The notes: a model not told the origin generated them from the letters alone. 64,000 nt of DNA from G963677445 sp963677445 (GCA_963677445.2 CAXXGF010000064.1:32925-96924); one strand, 5' to 3'; shown: positions 35,431 through 45,210, numbered from the stretch's first letter. Translations and numbers: made by a program.

Positions 35431-37881
35431 GTGAAAAAAGTATTCCACAGCTCCTATATATTCGCGGGTCTTCTGATAATATTGCTCTCGGTTATGGTTT
35501 ATTATTACATAAGCTACAGGCAAAACCAGAAGATATCAGTTCATGCGGCCTATCTGTTAAACAGTCTGGAAAACGATTACAAAACAATTAGCGCTTTTTA
35601 TAAAAAGAGCGCTGATATGCTGGTTGATCTTCATATTAAAACTCCCCGAATCCTTTCTATTTTCAACCGCGCCGCCTCGGAAATAAAGGGGGAAAAAGAT
35701 GCGGCAAGGGAGAAGCTATTTAAAGTATTAGCTCCACTATATGAAAGCATCACAAAATATAATGTGCGTCAGCTCCATTTTCATCTCCCCAATTGCGAAA
35801 GTTTCCTCAGAATACACAAACCGGAAAAATATGGGGATAATCTTAAGGATATAAGGTATTCGGTTTATATGGCAAATAAAAAATTAAAATCCTATCACGG
35901 GTTTGAAGAAGGGCGTGTATATAACGGATTCAGAAATGTTTACCCGTTGTTTTTAAATGGAAAACATCTTGGAAGTGTCGAAATAAGTTATCAGTTCAAT
36001 GAAATTGTTGAAAGCCTCAGGCAGGAATTTAATGAAAACCTTACTTTGCTTATTGAAAAAGATGTTGTTACCAACAAAGTATGGTCAGATTTACGCGATT
36101 TTTACCGGCAATCCTCTTTATCAGAAAAATATATGGTTGAGAATTATTATGCTCCCGATTCTCTTACACAATCGGCTAATGTCAAATTAAAAAATATAAT
36201 TGCCGAAAAACTAAAAAATAATGAGCGTTTTCATATTCCTCTTGAATGCGGGAATGATTTTCTGTCGGTATTATTTATGCCGGTAAAAAATGTTGAAGGG
36301 ATAAAGGTAGCCTATATTGTCGCTTATGAAAAGGACTCAATTTTACAAAGTTATATAGAAGAGTACAAAATCCAGCGAATATCTTTGATAATAATAACGC
36401 TGATGCTGATGGTTATAAGTTTTTTAATAATATCGGGGAGAATAGCGAGGGAAGAAAACGAAGATAAAATAGCAAGAAACGAGAAACTGCTTCAAAAAGT
36501 TACCGCGAGGGTGCCTGGAATGATCTATCAGTTCAGGTATTATCCTGATGGCAGATTCTCTATTCCATATGCCAGCAAATGGATGAATGATATATTCGAA
36601 GTTAATCCTGAGGATGTTAAGAATTCGGCTGATCCGGTATTCAATAAAATTCATGAGGATGATATCGCGAAAGTCAGGGAATCGATACTGGAATCTTTTG
36701 ACAAATTATCAACATGGAAAATTGAATTCAGAGTAATGCTTCCAAAAAAAGGATTGCGGTGGCTGAGAGGGGAATCGGAGCCGGAAAAGATGGATGATGG
36801 ATCGGTTATCTGGCATGGTTACATACATGATGTAACAGAAAGAAAACATGTTGAACAGGTTTTACATGAAAATGAGGAAAAATTCAGAAAAATCGGAAAT
36901 TCGGCTCTCGACGCCATAATAATGATTAATGAGCAGGGCAAAGTTGAATACTGGAATCCATCGGCTGAACGCATGTTCCTTTATTACCGGGATGAGATTT
37001 TAGGAAAAAAGATTCACGATCTTCTTATGCCTCCACAATATCTCGGCCAGCAGCAGAAAGGATGGGCCAAGTTTGCCCTTACAGGAAAAGGCGCCGCTAT
37101 CGGACAAATTCTGGAACTTACCGCTCTGAGAAAAAATGGAGAGGAATTCCCGATTGAAATTGCATTGAATACCATGAAGATAGATAATAAAAACTGGGCC
37201 CTGGCAAGTATTCGCGATATAACTGAAAGGAAAAAGTCGGAAGCTGATATCCATGAAAGAGAGGCTCAGTTCAGAACAATATTTGACCACTCGCCCCAGC
37301 CTATGGCGCTGGTTGAAAACAGCAGCGGAAAAATTACTGAAGTTAATGAGATGCTTTGCGCGAAAATTGAACTGTCGAAAGAAGAAATCATTGGAAAAAA
37401 AAGCGTTGAAATTGGTTTTCTAACAAAGCATGAAATAAAAAGGTTTTATATTCTGCTTCTGCGCAAAGGCCTTGTAAAAAATATGCAGACAAGTTTTCTT
37501 TCATCCAGCGGCAGGGAAACAACGGCTAACATGTATGCCCGCTTTATTACAATTAAAGGGAAGAAATATATTCTCACAATCTTTGACGATATTACAGAGA
37601 AAAAAATCGCCGAAGAAAAACTTGAAAGCGCATTTCAAAGAATAAACAGTATAATGAAATCGGTCCAGGCCGGTGTTATTCTTGTCAGGAAAAGCGACAG
37701 GGTGATAGTTGACGCGAATCCCGCTGTGGAAAAAATGCTTGGATTAAAGCTTGTGGATATAATTGGCAAGCCATGTTATACCCATATCTGTCCTGCCGAG
37801 GTTGGAGGATGTCCGGTGATAGATGAAGGAAAAAGACTGAATAATTCGGAAAGAAAGATTATAAATTCCAGGGGGAACTGA
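35431..37881 (+). CDS. Hybrid sensor kinase, N-terminal part (sensor and PAS)
   Basis: I choose GTG 35431 because GGGGAGG lies eight bases upstream and the protein then starts with a membrane anchor (KKVFHSSYIFAGLLIILLS). An extracytoplasmic sensor region (about residues 30-305, Cache-like) ends in a second membrane helix (IISLIIITLMLMVISFLII, approximately). Four PAS domains follow: one with an R-x-L-R-G-E-x-E end and HDVTERK linker, then two more ending SIRDITERKK and IFDDITEKK, and a fourth that is cut short. The frame stops at 37879-37881 because a base is missing in the five-G tract 37871-37875. One added G restores GELIPILKNANIIELEG. The intact protein continued into 37934-39463. Confidence 0.85.
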   Translation: MKKVFHSSYIFAGLLIILLSVMVYYYISYRQNQKISVHAAYLLNSLENDYKTISAFYKKSADMLVDLHIKTPRILSIFNRAASEIKGEKDAAREKLFKVLAPLYESITKYNVRQLHFHLPNCESFLRIHKPEKYGDNLKDIRYSVYMANKKLKSYHGFEEGRVYNGFRNVYPLFLNGKHLGSVEISYQFNEIVESLRQEFNENLTLLIEKDVVTNKVWSDLRDFYRQSSLSEKYMVENYYAPDSLTQSANVKLKNIIAEKLKNNERFHIPLECGNDFLSVLFMPVKNVEGIKVAYIVAYEKDSILQSYIEEYKIQRISLIIITLMLMVISFLIISGRIAREENEDKIARNEKLLQKVTARVPGMIYQFRYYPDGRFSIPYASKWMNDIFEVNPEDVKNSADPVFNKIHEDDIAKVRESILESFDKLSTWKIEFRVMLPKKGLRWLRGESEPEKMDDGSVIWHGYIHDVTERKHVEQVLHENEEKFRKIGNSALDAIIMINEQGKVEYWNPSAERMFLYYRDEILGKKIHDLLMPPQYLGQQQKGWAKFALTGKGAAIGQILELTALRKNGEEFPIEIALNTMKIDNKNWALASIRDITERKKSEADIHEREAQFRTIFDHSPQPMALVENSSGKITEVNEMLCAKIELSKEEIIGKKSVEIGFLTKHEIKRFYILLLRKGLVKNMQTSFLSSSGRETTANMYARFITIKGKKYILTIFDDITEKKIAEEKLESAFQRINSIMKSVQAGVILVRKSDRVIVDANPAVEKMLGLKLVDIIGKPCYTHICPAEVGGCPVIDEGKRLNNSERKIINSRGN

Positions 37882-37933
37882 TACCTATATTAAAAAACGC
37901 GAATATTATTGAGCTTGAGGGGAAGAATATCTT

Positions 37934-39463
37934 TTGGAAACATTTGTTGATATAAGCAAACAAAAGGAGGCGGAAGAGGAGTTGAAGAAAGCCAGGGAGA
38001 TGGCTGAAACCGCCAACAAAGCCAAATCGGAATTTCTCGCCAATATGAGTCATGAAATAAGAACCCCCATGAATTCTATTCTCGGGTTCAGCGAAGTAAT
38101 GCTTAATAATACAAACGACGAAAAACAGAAGGATTATCTTAATACTATTTTAAGCAGCGGAAAAACTCTGCTCTCAATTATTAATGATATTCTCGATCTT
38201 TCAAAAATAGAAGCGGGCAAAATGGAAATTTCTCCCATGCCGGTTGATCTAAGGATTGTTATAAAAGAAATTGCACAAATATTTCAGCAAAAGGTTCTTG
38301 AAAAAAACATTGATTTTGCCACAATAATGGATGACAGATTTCCGGCAAGCATTACAATTGATGAGGTAAGGCTGCGACAGATTTTGCTTAATCTCACAGG
38401 TAACGCGGTTAAATTTACAAGCAGCGGTTTTGTGAAGATAATTCTTGAACTTATTAATGACATGGGTGAATTAGTCGATTTTGATATTTTAGTTATCGAC
38501 AGTGGAATCGGGATAAATGAATCGGACCAGAAGACTATTTTCGAATCATTCAGGCAGCAGTCGGGACATGATGTTAAAAAGTTTGGCGGCACCGGTCTGG
38601 GTTTGGCCATAAGTAAAAGACTTACTGAAATGATGGGGGGAGAAATAAGCGTTGAAAGTGAGCCCGGAAAAGGAAGCACATTTAAGCTGGCCTTTAAAAA
38701 TATTAAATACTCATCGGAGGAGTTAACACAGAATGAAAGTTTCTCATGGGGCAGCGAAGAAATTGTATTTATGGGATCAAAAGTACTGGTAGTTGACGAT
38801 ATAGGTTTTAACCGCGATCTGGTCAGATCTTTTCTCGATAAATACGATTTGGTTATTCTTGATGCCGAAGATGGTGAGAAGGGGATTAAGTCGGCCAGGG
38901 AAAACAACCCGGATTTGATATTTATGGATATCAGAATGCCGGGAATGAATGGTTATGAAGCTGCTAAAATTCTTAAGAGGGAGAGTGAAACTTCCGGGAT
39001 TCCGGTTATCGCGCTTACTGCCTCTACAATGCAGAGTGAAGAGGTTAAAATAAAGGGACAGTTTGACGGATATCTCAGAAAACCTGTTCATCGAAAAAAT
39101 ATTGTTGATGAATTAATTAAATTTATCCCTTATACACGCAGGGATAAAATTAAAGATGAGGAAAAAGAGAATGATAATAAAGAGGTCTTAAAGGAGAACC
39201 TGAATAATGAAATTAAGGAAGAATTCAGAAAGCTATATTTTGACGGGATTGATGATATGATTGATATGATGATTATGGATGAGCTTGAAGAATTTGCCTG
39301 CAATGTTATAAAATTTGGTGAAAAATATGAATCGAGAAGTATAAAAATTTTAGGTGAGTCTCTGAAACAAAGTATTTCGGAGTTTAATTTCGAGAAAATT
39401 TCTGAAAATATAAATATGATAAAAATATTGTTTTCTGATATCAAAGAGGAAAAAGATGACTAA
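37934..39463 (+). CDS. Hybrid sensor kinase, C-terminal part (HisKA, ATPase, receiver)
   Basis: This frame is the rest of the kinase begun at 35431. It opens inside the PAS C-cap (TFVDISKQKEAEEEL); its TTG start is artificial, since one added T in the four-T tract 37932-37935 joins it to the upstream frame. Then come HisKA with the phospho-acceptor His40 (MSHEIRTPMN), an HATPase_c domain with LTGNAVKFTSSG, DSGIGI and GGTGLGLAISKRL, and a receiver domain with VLVVDDIGFNRDL and phospho-Asp332 (FMDIRMPG). About 110 further residues, acidic and helical, could be a degenerate Hpt-like output. The restored protein would be about 1340 residues. The stop overlaps the next receiver-kinase gene by 8 bases. 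Confidence 0.88.
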   Translation: METFVDISKQKEAEEELKKAREMAETANKAKSEFLANMSHEIRTPMNSILGFSEVMLNNTNDEKQKDYLNTILSSGKTLLSIINDILDLSKIEAGKMEISPMPVDLRIVIKEIAQIFQQKVLEKNIDFATIMDDRFPASITIDEVRLRQILLNLTGNAVKFTSSGFVKIILELINDMGELVDFDILVIDSGIGINESDQKTIFESFRQQSGHDVKKFGGTGLGLAISKRLTEMMGGEISVESEPGKGSTFKLAFKNIKYSSEELTQNESFSWGSEEIVFMGSKVLVVDDIGFNRDLVRSFLDKYDLVILDAEDGEKGIKSARENNPDLIFMDIRMPGMNGYEAAKILKRESETSGIPVIALTASTMQSEEVKIKGQFDGYLRKPVHRKNIVDELIKFIPYTRRDKIKDEEKENDNKEVLKENLNNEIKEEFRKLYFDGIDDMIDMMIMDELEEFACNVIKFGEKYESRSIKILGESLKQSISEFNFEKISENINMIKILFSDIKEEKDD

Positions 39464-39707
39464 AAAGACCAGAAAAAAAGAACTTATACTGGTCGTGGAT
39501 GATCAGCCTAATAATCTTAAAGTTATTTCGAGTGTACTAAGTGATAAATATTCGCTCAGTTTCGCCGATAGCGGTAAAAAAGCCCTTGAGATTCTGGAAA
39601 AGATAAAGCCAAAATTAATTTTGCTGGATATTATGATGCCCGACATGAGCGGCTACGAAGTGTGTAATGAAATAATGAAAACAGGGAAGCAAAGGATATT
39701 CCTGTGA
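39456..39707 (+). CDS. Receiver-kinase protein, N-terminal part
   Basis: An 83-residue frame with the first two thirds of a receiver domain: ILVVDDQPNN (acidic pocket) and phospho-Asp58 in LILLDIMMPDMSG. It ends early because a base is missing at the AAA tract 39691-39693. With one more A the sequence reads KQKDIPVIFLTAKSD and continues into 39704-40654. It starts 8 bases before the stop of the hybrid kinase, so the two are coupled and probably act in one signalling path. Confidence 0.85.
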   Translation: MTKKTRKKELILVVDDQPNNLKVISSVLSDKYSLSFADSGKKALEILEKIKPKLILLDIMMPDMSGYEVCNEIMKTGKQRIFL

Positions 39708-40654
39708 TTTTTCTTACCGCAAAATCGGATATTGATGACATAATTAAAGGATTCGACATTGGGGCGGTGGATTACATAATCAAACCATTCAACATGAAAG
39801 AGATAAAAGTCCGTATCCGAAATCATATTACTCTCGCGAACGCCAGAGATGAAATCAGGCAACAAAAAAGTAAAATTGAAGATTTTAATCAACAACTTAT
39901 CCAGGCACATAAAAAGCTGAAACAGAGCAGTGAAGAGCTAAGAATTACAAATAACAAACTTGTATTAAGCCTGAAAGAGAAGGATAAATTTTTCTCCATT
40001 ATCGCGCATGATCTGAAAAGTCCTTTCATCGGATTACTCGGCTACCTGGAGCTTTTAAATGAAGACTTTGATTCAATGGAGGAGAGTGATAAAAAGGAGA
40101 TGATATCTTCACTTCTTGAAATATCTGAAAATATGCACGCCTTACTGGAGAACCTTCTAACCTGGTCGCGTGTTCAGAGAGACGCGATTGAGTTTGAGCC
40201 TGAAATAATTAAACCGCGGGAAATTGTCAGCGATATCATTACAATTTTTAATTCCAATCTTTCTATGAAAAAGATTAATTGTGAAAACCTTATTGAGCCC
40301 GAAGTTTCAATTTTTGCCGATAAAAATATGATCAACACTGTTTTCCGGAATTTAATATCAAACGCGATTAAATTTACGCCGGAAAGTGGAAGGATAACTA
40401 TTATCAACGGTAAATGTGGCGATCATGATCTATTGTTTAGTGTTAAAGATAGCGGAGTGGGAATTCCTGATCATATTATTCCCAAACTGTTCCAGATTGA
40501 TCAGCATATTACAAGCAAAGGCACAAATAATGAAAAGGGAACGGGACTCGGACTTATACTTTGCAAGGAATTTATTGAAAAACATGATGGGAGGATATGG
40601 GTGGAAAGTGTTGAAGGAGAAAGAACGGTATTCTGTTTTACTATTCCTGAATAG
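39704..40654 (+). CDS. Receiver-kinase protein, C-terminal part
   Basis: This 316-residue frame completes the protein begun at 39456. It holds the end of the receiver (FLTAKSD with the conserved Thr, then VDYIIKPFN with the conserved Lys), a coiled-coil linker, HisKA with His102 (SIIAHDLKSPF) and HATPase_c with NLISNAIKFTPESG, DSGVGI and GTGLGLILCKEF. The GTG start is not real. A receiver-HisKA-HATPase soluble kinase downstream of a membrane hybrid kinase suggests a phosphorelay from the sensor to this protein. The output regulator is not in the window. Confidence 0.87.
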   Translation: MIFLTAKSDIDDIIKGFDIGAVDYIIKPFNMKEIKVRIRNHITLANARDEIRQQKSKIEDFNQQLIQAHKKLKQSSEELRITNNKLVLSLKEKDKFFSIIAHDLKSPFIGLLGYLELLNEDFDSMEESDKKEMISSLLEISENMHALLENLLTWSRVQRDAIEFEPEIIKPREIVSDIITIFNSNLSMKKINCENLIEPEVSIFADKNMINTVFRNLISNAIKFTPESGRITIINGKCGDHDLLFSVKDSGVGIPDHIIPKLFQIDQHITSKGTNNEKGTGLGLILCKEFIEKHDGRIWVESVEGERTVFCFTIPE

Positions 40655-41054
40655 AAGTTAATCAGTAAATTATAAATTCAGAACTCATGATCCCCGGTAA
40701 GAAAAACAACTACTTATTGAAATCTGTTCGTAAAAAAAATTGTCTCGTAATGTTAACGAACACCCGGAAATAATTTCGGATAACTTATTGATACGCAGGC
40801 TGTTACAAATTTATTTATTGTACTCCCCCGGGATAAATATGGTGTATTTGACGGCACACCATATAACACACTCTGAATTATATCCGGAACCTTTGCCAGG
40901 GCAGTGAATACAGAGGAATTTATTATTGATTCTTTAACCCTGGCATCGGAGGTCAGGCTGCGCCTCGCGACTAAATCGCAAAAAATTCGTTAAATTGATC
41001 CCCGGTATATGAAATCACGACAAAGTATTTTGATGCGAGTCAGGAATTCTGAAT
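40655..41054. other. Gene-free region carrying a long dispersed repeat
   Basis: No gene is seen. 40673-40862 is a repeat copy described separately. The remaining 190 bases hold a partial TCAGGAATTCTGAATTC block near 41040, related to the TTCAGAACTCCTG family. Confidence 0.5.
40673..40862 (+). repeat. Long dispersed repeat, uninterrupted copy
   Basis: About 190 bases starting TTCAGAACTCATGATCCCCG. It is clearly similar (roughly four fifths identical by eye) to 48633-48671 joined to 50337-50489. Here the sequence ACAACTACTTATTGAAAT is continuous; in the other copy the IS element splits it. So this copy shows the empty insertion site. Confidence 0.8.
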
Positions 41055-41747
41055 TCACATCTTTTCCGCCCAGGTAGCAATAAAAACGGAAATTTTCTCT
41101 TTCAGGGGGTGGGTTTCCACATGATGCCGGTCTTCATAAAAACCGGTGATAGAAAAGCCCGCTTTTATCTGACCTGCTATCTGATCTTCCAGTGTATGCC
41201 CGAATTCGAGAGGCCACCCTTCCTCAAAATATTCCAGCTTCATTTCATCGCTCATGCTGTCGGCGTCGGAATAAGGGATAGCGTTAATCTTTTCAGTGTT
41301 AAGATTTTCTTCATCGGCAGGATCATCAAAAAGATACAAAAGGGGATTAACAAATCCGGCTAACAGTGTTCCTCCTTTCTTTAATACGCGGGCGCATTCC
41401 TTCCAGAGGGGAATAACATCGGGAATGAAACAATTGGAGATCGGATGGAAAATAAGATCAAAAGATGAATCACCGAACTGGGACAGGTTCTCCATATCGC
41501 CCCGGACAGTTGTAATTTCCAGGTTTTCTCTCTCCGCCACCTCACGGTCCCTGCCAAGCTGCTCTTCCGATAAATCTAATACAGTGACATCCGCTCCCGC
41601 AGCAGCGAGAACCGGGCCCTGTTGACCACCCCCCGAGGCAAGGCATAAAATCCTGGCACCTTCGAGTTTCTCAGAGAACCAGTCGCGCGGAACAGGTTTA
41701 TAGGGAGTCAGCACAATTTGCCAGTCCCCCTTTTTTCGCGCGATCAA
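41055..41747 (-). CDS. SAM-dependent methyltransferase
   Basis: A 230-residue class I methyltransferase. Motif I is ILCLASGGGQQGPVL, the acidic end of strand 2 is VTVLDLSEEQL, and the motif II/III region shows RGDMENLSQFGDSSFDLIFHP. The core fold is that of the Methyltransf_11/25 group. The PISNCFIPD and GGTLLAGFVNPL segments are shared with small-molecule methyltransferases of unknown substrate. It stands alone between gene-free regions, so the neighbourhood gives no clue. Confidence 0.88.
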   Translation of the reverse strand: MIARKKGDWQIVLTPYKPVPRDWFSEKLEGARILCLASGGGQQGPVLAAAGADVTVLDLSEEQLGRDREVAERENLEITTVRGDMENLSQFGDSSFDLIFHPISNCFIPDVIPLWKECARVLKKGGTLLAGFVNPLLYLFDDPADEENLNTEKINAIPYSDADSMSDEMKLEYFEEGWPLEFGHTLEDQIAGQIKAGFSITGFYEDRHHVETHPLKEKISVFIATWAEKM

Positions 41748-42195
41748 TGGTGTCCGAATCCACAGGCACAGTCCACCTGTTTCCCTTTTTAACCTGTCTA
41801 TTCCAGGCGGCCTCTGTTAAATTTTTTTATCTCTTCTTTATTCATATTATCCACTATCAAAAGTCTGCCGGATTGTGTCAAAATCTACGGAAAAAAAGTG
41901 AAATTTGCCCGGTATAAAAGTGAGAGTGACAATAATCACCCTCCTTGTTTTCATTGGGCAACATCAAAAAATATTTCTTGACAATACCTTTCCGCTAAAT
42001 TACTTTTCCGTTGAATTTTGCGAAATATTTCTCCCGTAAAGAAACCCTTCCCAAAGGCCATTTCAATACACCTCCCTAAAGTAACAAAAGATCTGATAAC
42101 CGGGCTGATTTGCAGAGCCCGACCTGAATACCAAATTACCGCTGCAATTAAAATTTATCGGATTTTACAACTTTAATGTTTTCAGGAGGTTTCAA
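41748..42195. other. Gene-free divergent spacer
   Basis: 448 bases between divergent genes. No gene or repeat is recognised. AGGAGG at 42184-42189 is the ribosome-binding site of the following gene. Confidence 0.45.
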
Positions 42196-43230
42196 ATGTG
42201 CTGCTTAAAAAAAGTATTTATTATCCCGGCCATAATTATTATTCTCATTTTCCAGGGGTGTTCAGATGAAATTACTTCGCCCGAAAATGATTTTACTGCC
42301 GAAATTCTTTCAGATACCCGAATAATAAGAACAAATGAAACCACAATATTAAAACTTAATATCCAGGGAATTTTCCCTGACGCCCTTAATTTTGCCTGGG
42401 AAACAAGTAAGGGTTTAATTGAACCCTCCGGAAATAGCGCGTTATTTAAAGCTCCGGCCGAGAGGGGTGAAACAATTGTAAAGGTAAAAGTTACAGATAA
42501 TAAAAACAGAACTGTCACTGCCGAAATTAAACTGGAATTCTATAAAAAACTGGTTATACTCAAAGCCGATGATATGGTCTACGACCAGCTGACCGCAATT
42601 CCGGTAAAATGGAAAAGATTTGTTGATTTAATAAAAGACTATAATGTTAAGGCTTCTATCGGCTTAATAGGAAATTCACTTGAGAGGGGCAACCTGACAT
42701 ATATCGAATATCTTAAAGATCTTTATGCCGAGGGAAGGTTTGAATTGTGGAATCACGGTTATAATCATCTTCTGAACGGCAGAAGTGAAACCGCGGGCAA
42801 TTATACCGAGTTCAGGAATTCAGGCTATGAATACCAGAAAGAACACCTGCTAAAAACACAATTGCTCGCCCGCGAAAAACTTGGAATTACCCTCAGGGCA
42901 TTCGGCGCGCCGGGAAACGGAATTGATGAAAATACTCTTAAAGCCATTGAAGAGATTGATGAACTGAAGATGTGGTTTTATGGATTGACGCAATATTCCG
43001 GCCTGCTGCTTCCCCGCTCAAATGAAATAGAATTTCCGGTAAATTTCCCCGATTATAACAAATTTGTTGAAAATTATGATGCCGATTCCGATCTCATGAT
43101 TTTACAGATTCACCCCAATGCCTGGAGTGATAAAGGATTTGATGAATTTGAAAGGGTTATTGAATATCTTACTGTGAAGGAATACACTTTTATTAACCCG
43201 ATGGATTATTACCAGTTAAAAGTAAAATAA
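42196..43230 (+). CDS. Polysaccharide deacetylase-like lipoprotein
   Basis: A 344-residue lipoprotein with signal peptide and lipobox IFQGCS (Cys about residue 21). A short immunoglobulin-like domain follows (about residues 35-115, ending VTAEIKLEFY). The rest resembles the NodB/polysaccharide deacetylase barrel: ILKADDMVYD supplies the paired aspartates, WNHGYNHLL the His-x-x-x-His metal ligands, and LRAFGAPGNGIDENT and LQIHPNAW the later motifs. It probably deacetylates a surface or cell-wall polysaccharide; substrate unknown. AGGAGG lies six bases before the ATG. A hairpin follows the stop. Confidence 0.82.
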   Translation: MCCLKKVFIIPAIIIILIFQGCSDEITSPENDFTAEILSDTRIIRTNETTILKLNIQGIFPDALNFAWETSKGLIEPSGNSALFKAPAERGETIVKVKVTDNKNRTVTAEIKLEFYKKLVILKADDMVYDQLTAIPVKWKRFVDLIKDYNVKASIGLIGNSLERGNLTYIEYLKDLYAEGRFELWNHGYNHLLNGRSETAGNYTEFRNSGYEYQKEHLLKTQLLAREKLGITLRAFGAPGNGIDENTLKAIEEIDELKMWFYGLTQYSGLLLPRSNEIEFPVNFPDYNKFVENYDADSDLMILQIHPNAWSDKGFDEFERVIEYLTVKEYTFINPMDYYQLKVK

Positions 43231-43231
43231 T

Positions 43232-43252
43232 GGGAGCGGATAACGCGCTCCC
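43232..43252. terminator. Bidirectional hairpin between convergent genes
   Basis: GGGAGCG and CGCTCCC form a 7-bp stem with a 7-base loop, in the 32-base gap between two convergent stops. The T-tracts are short, so strength is uncertain. Confidence 0.65.
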
Positions 43253-43262
43253 CTAAAAGAAT

Positions 43263-43691
43263 TTATACTATTTCAACAAGTGTAATGTTAAATACCAGGT
43301 CCTGACCGGCAAGGTCGTGATTGGCGTCGACAACAATTTCTTCTTCTGTTTTTTCGATTACTTTAATTATAAAATGTCTACCGTCAGGCGCTTTCACCTG
43401 CAGTTTCATTCCCGGCTCAGGGTTTAATTCAGCGGGAAGCTCGGCTATCGGTATCTTTGAAACAAGCTGCTCATGCCTCGGTCCGTATCCATCCTCAGCA
43501 GCTATGTTGATTTCCACTGACTGTTCAGGTTCCAGTCCTATACAAGCGTTTTCAAATGGTTTCAGTAATTTGTTTTCACCAATTACAAATTCGAGCGGCG
43601 CTTTCCCTTCTGATGTATCGAATAATGTTCCGTCGGTTAGTTTTCCGGTATAGTGTACTTTTACTTTGTCGCCTGACTTTGCCTGCGGCAT
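43263..43691 (-). CDS. FKBP-type peptidyl-prolyl isomerase, SlyD-like
   Basis: A 142-residue SlyD-type prolyl isomerase and chaperone. The FKBP core opens with GDKVKVHYTGKLTDGTLFDTS and PLEFVIGENKLLKPFENACIG. The inserted-in-flap chaperone domain is the middle part (AEDGYGPRHEQLVSKIPIAEL), and the FKBP fold closes with DANHDLAGQDLVFNITLVEI. The C-terminus lacks the long His/Cys metal-binding tail of E. coli SlyD. It catalyses cis-trans isomerisation of prolyl bonds and aids folding in the cytosol. A single gene. Confidence 0.93.
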   Translation of the reverse strand: MPQAKSGDKVKVHYTGKLTDGTLFDTSEGKAPLEFVIGENKLLKPFENACIGLEPEQSVEINIAAEDGYGPRHEQLVSKIPIAELPAELNPEPGMKLQVKAPDGRHFIIKVIEKTEEEIVVDANHDLAGQDLVFNITLVEIV

Positions 43692-43954
43692 ATTGTTCTC
43701 CGATTGTTTTTTTGTGACAGAAAATCATAAGGCAAATCCCTCCCCGATCTCTGCCACGGAGAAACCACCCAAATGAAATATTTTATGTTTCTCTGAAAAT
43801 AGAAAAATATATGACATGAGCAAAAAACCGTGGAAGAAAAATGGAAATAGCGGATGCTTGAATAAATCCCCTCGTACGGGGTATTTTTAGTACATTCAAA
43901 TTAAATGGTGGTTTAAAATGAATTGAAAGGCGCACAGGCTGGGTATGAATATTC

Positions 43955-44140
43955 CATAAGAAGTTAAATTCTACTCAAAATGGCAAAATTTTATTTGACC
44001 ATTAATTTACCGGGTAATTCTGTCTGCCTGTTCGCCGCGAAGAATCCCTGGCGGGACTTTTGGGGGATTTTGAAGTTATCTTTAAGAAAAATTGCTGGTT
44101 CTTATCTCTTCACTCTCCACTAACCACTTTTCACTTCTGG
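43955..44140 (-). repeat. Dispersed repeat copy A, left inverted arm
   Basis: The inner part, 44043-44140, is an inverted copy (about nine tenths identical by eye) of 45211-45307. The outer part, 43955-44040, matches in inverted orientation 45395-45475 and also 62975-63062. The arms enclose about 1.07 kb with the lipoprotein gene 44442-45071. Key words on the plus strand are GGCAAAATTTTATTTGACCA and AAATTGCTGGTTCTTATCTC. Confidence 0.85.
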
Positions 44141-44151
44141 CTTGCCATTCT

Positions 44152-44301
44152 ATGGAGAATGAGAGAGAAAAACTTGAGTCTTTCCTAAATAACCTTGAAG
44201 GTGAGGTGATATTGATCGTGCCGAATGTAAAACCGACATTCCAGGGAATGGGAGCCACCGCTAAAGTGGATTTCCTTTATATTGTTGAAAAAGTGAAATA
44301 A
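44152..44301 (+). pseudogene. Possible small gene or fragment (DUF4177-like)
   Basis: The frame from ATG 44152 reads MENEREKLESFLNNLEGEVI, then a VPNVKP segment, and ends KVDFLYIVEKVK. This resembles a short DUF4177-type protein in which FLN-LE-EGWEV-x-x-x-I-PN and VDF-x-x-IV recur. Here the Gly-Trp is missing (LEGEVILIV), and no good ribosome-binding site is present because the repeat arm ends directly upstream. Probably a truncated copy picked up with the repeat. Confidence 0.4.
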
Positions 44302-44441
44302 GAATCGCGCTATAAATTTTGCCTGGTATTATTAAAAAGTTTTTTCGGCAAATCGAAAAAGCCCATTGCCTGTGGGGATTTATTCAGTTTAAAAACCGGC
44401 ATCCCGGGTAATTTTTTTTGATAAAAAATAAGGAGACTTTC

Positions 44442-45071
44442 TTACCGGATATTTATACTACCTCCACTTTCCTTTATCAGGGTTTCCAATCTCCCCAATT
44501 CCTTCCCGCTGATAATCCTGTAATGTGGAAAATAAGCTTTACTGTAAACTTCGCTGTGGTGGCCGATTGTGATTCCCTGCGCGAGGTTGTTGGCTATTTC
44601 AGCGGAATCGGCTAAAAAACCAGGGAGCGCCGGATAAAGTTCTTTCGCCGTTTTTTCTATTTTGCTCCATTCATTTTTCCAATCCTCTAAACTCACTTTG
44701 CCCGCTTCGTTAGCGCTGCGGGTGAAGGCGTTAAGGAGAGAATCTTTGGGTATTATATCATCTTTTACCAGTTTAAGATTAATTCGGTAATATTGGTTTT
44801 TCTCCCCCACTCCCTGAATCATGACGGTATCAAACCTGGCGCTGTTCTGAAGTTCGTAATTCAGGTAATCGAGCGCCCCTTTTTTACTCGGGATCAGATG
44901 CCCCGGACCAAACCTGCCCTGGAAGAAAAATTTATATATATCTTTAAGGGTAGATTTGGGATACTGATTCATCTGTCTTTTAATTGCTTCAGTATAATTG
45001 TTATCTTTGTTTTGTTCTGAACGGCATGATATCATAATTACCACCAATAAAAAGAAACCGGCATATTTCAT
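44442..45071 (-). CDS. Lipoprotein of unknown function
   Basis: I place the start at ATG 45071 (209 residues) because it begins a lipoprotein signal peptide (MKYAGFFLLVVIMISC, lipobox IMISC), and GGGGAAC lies just upstream. A longer frame from 45176 runs into the signal peptide and looks unlikely. The mature protein is mostly helical with conserved-looking FFQGRFGPGHLIPSKKGALD and YYRINLKLVKD segments; I recognise these as a type seen in FCB genomes but not as a named domain. It lies inside a pair of long inverted repeats, so it may be mobile cargo. Confidence 0.7.
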   Translation of the reverse strand: MKYAGFFLLVVIMISCRSEQNKDNNYTEAIKRQMNQYPKSTLKDIYKFFFQGRFGPGHLIPSKKGALDYLNYELQNSARFDTVMIQGVGEKNQYYRINLKLVKDDIIPKDSLLNAFTRSANEAGKVSLEDWKNEWSKIEKTAKELYPALPGFLADSAEIANNLAQGITIGHHSEVYSKAYFPHYRIISGKELGRLETLIKESGGSINIR

Positions 45072-45210
45072 AAAGTTCCCCGAAGATTTTTTTGGCAATA
45101 TATCAAGCCCCGGGAGAATAATCAAGGCAATAATGAGGAAGGAAAAATATTCCACCGGTTTATGAACTCCGAACAAAAATCAAATATTCCAAATCATAAA
45201 CTGGCTGAAC

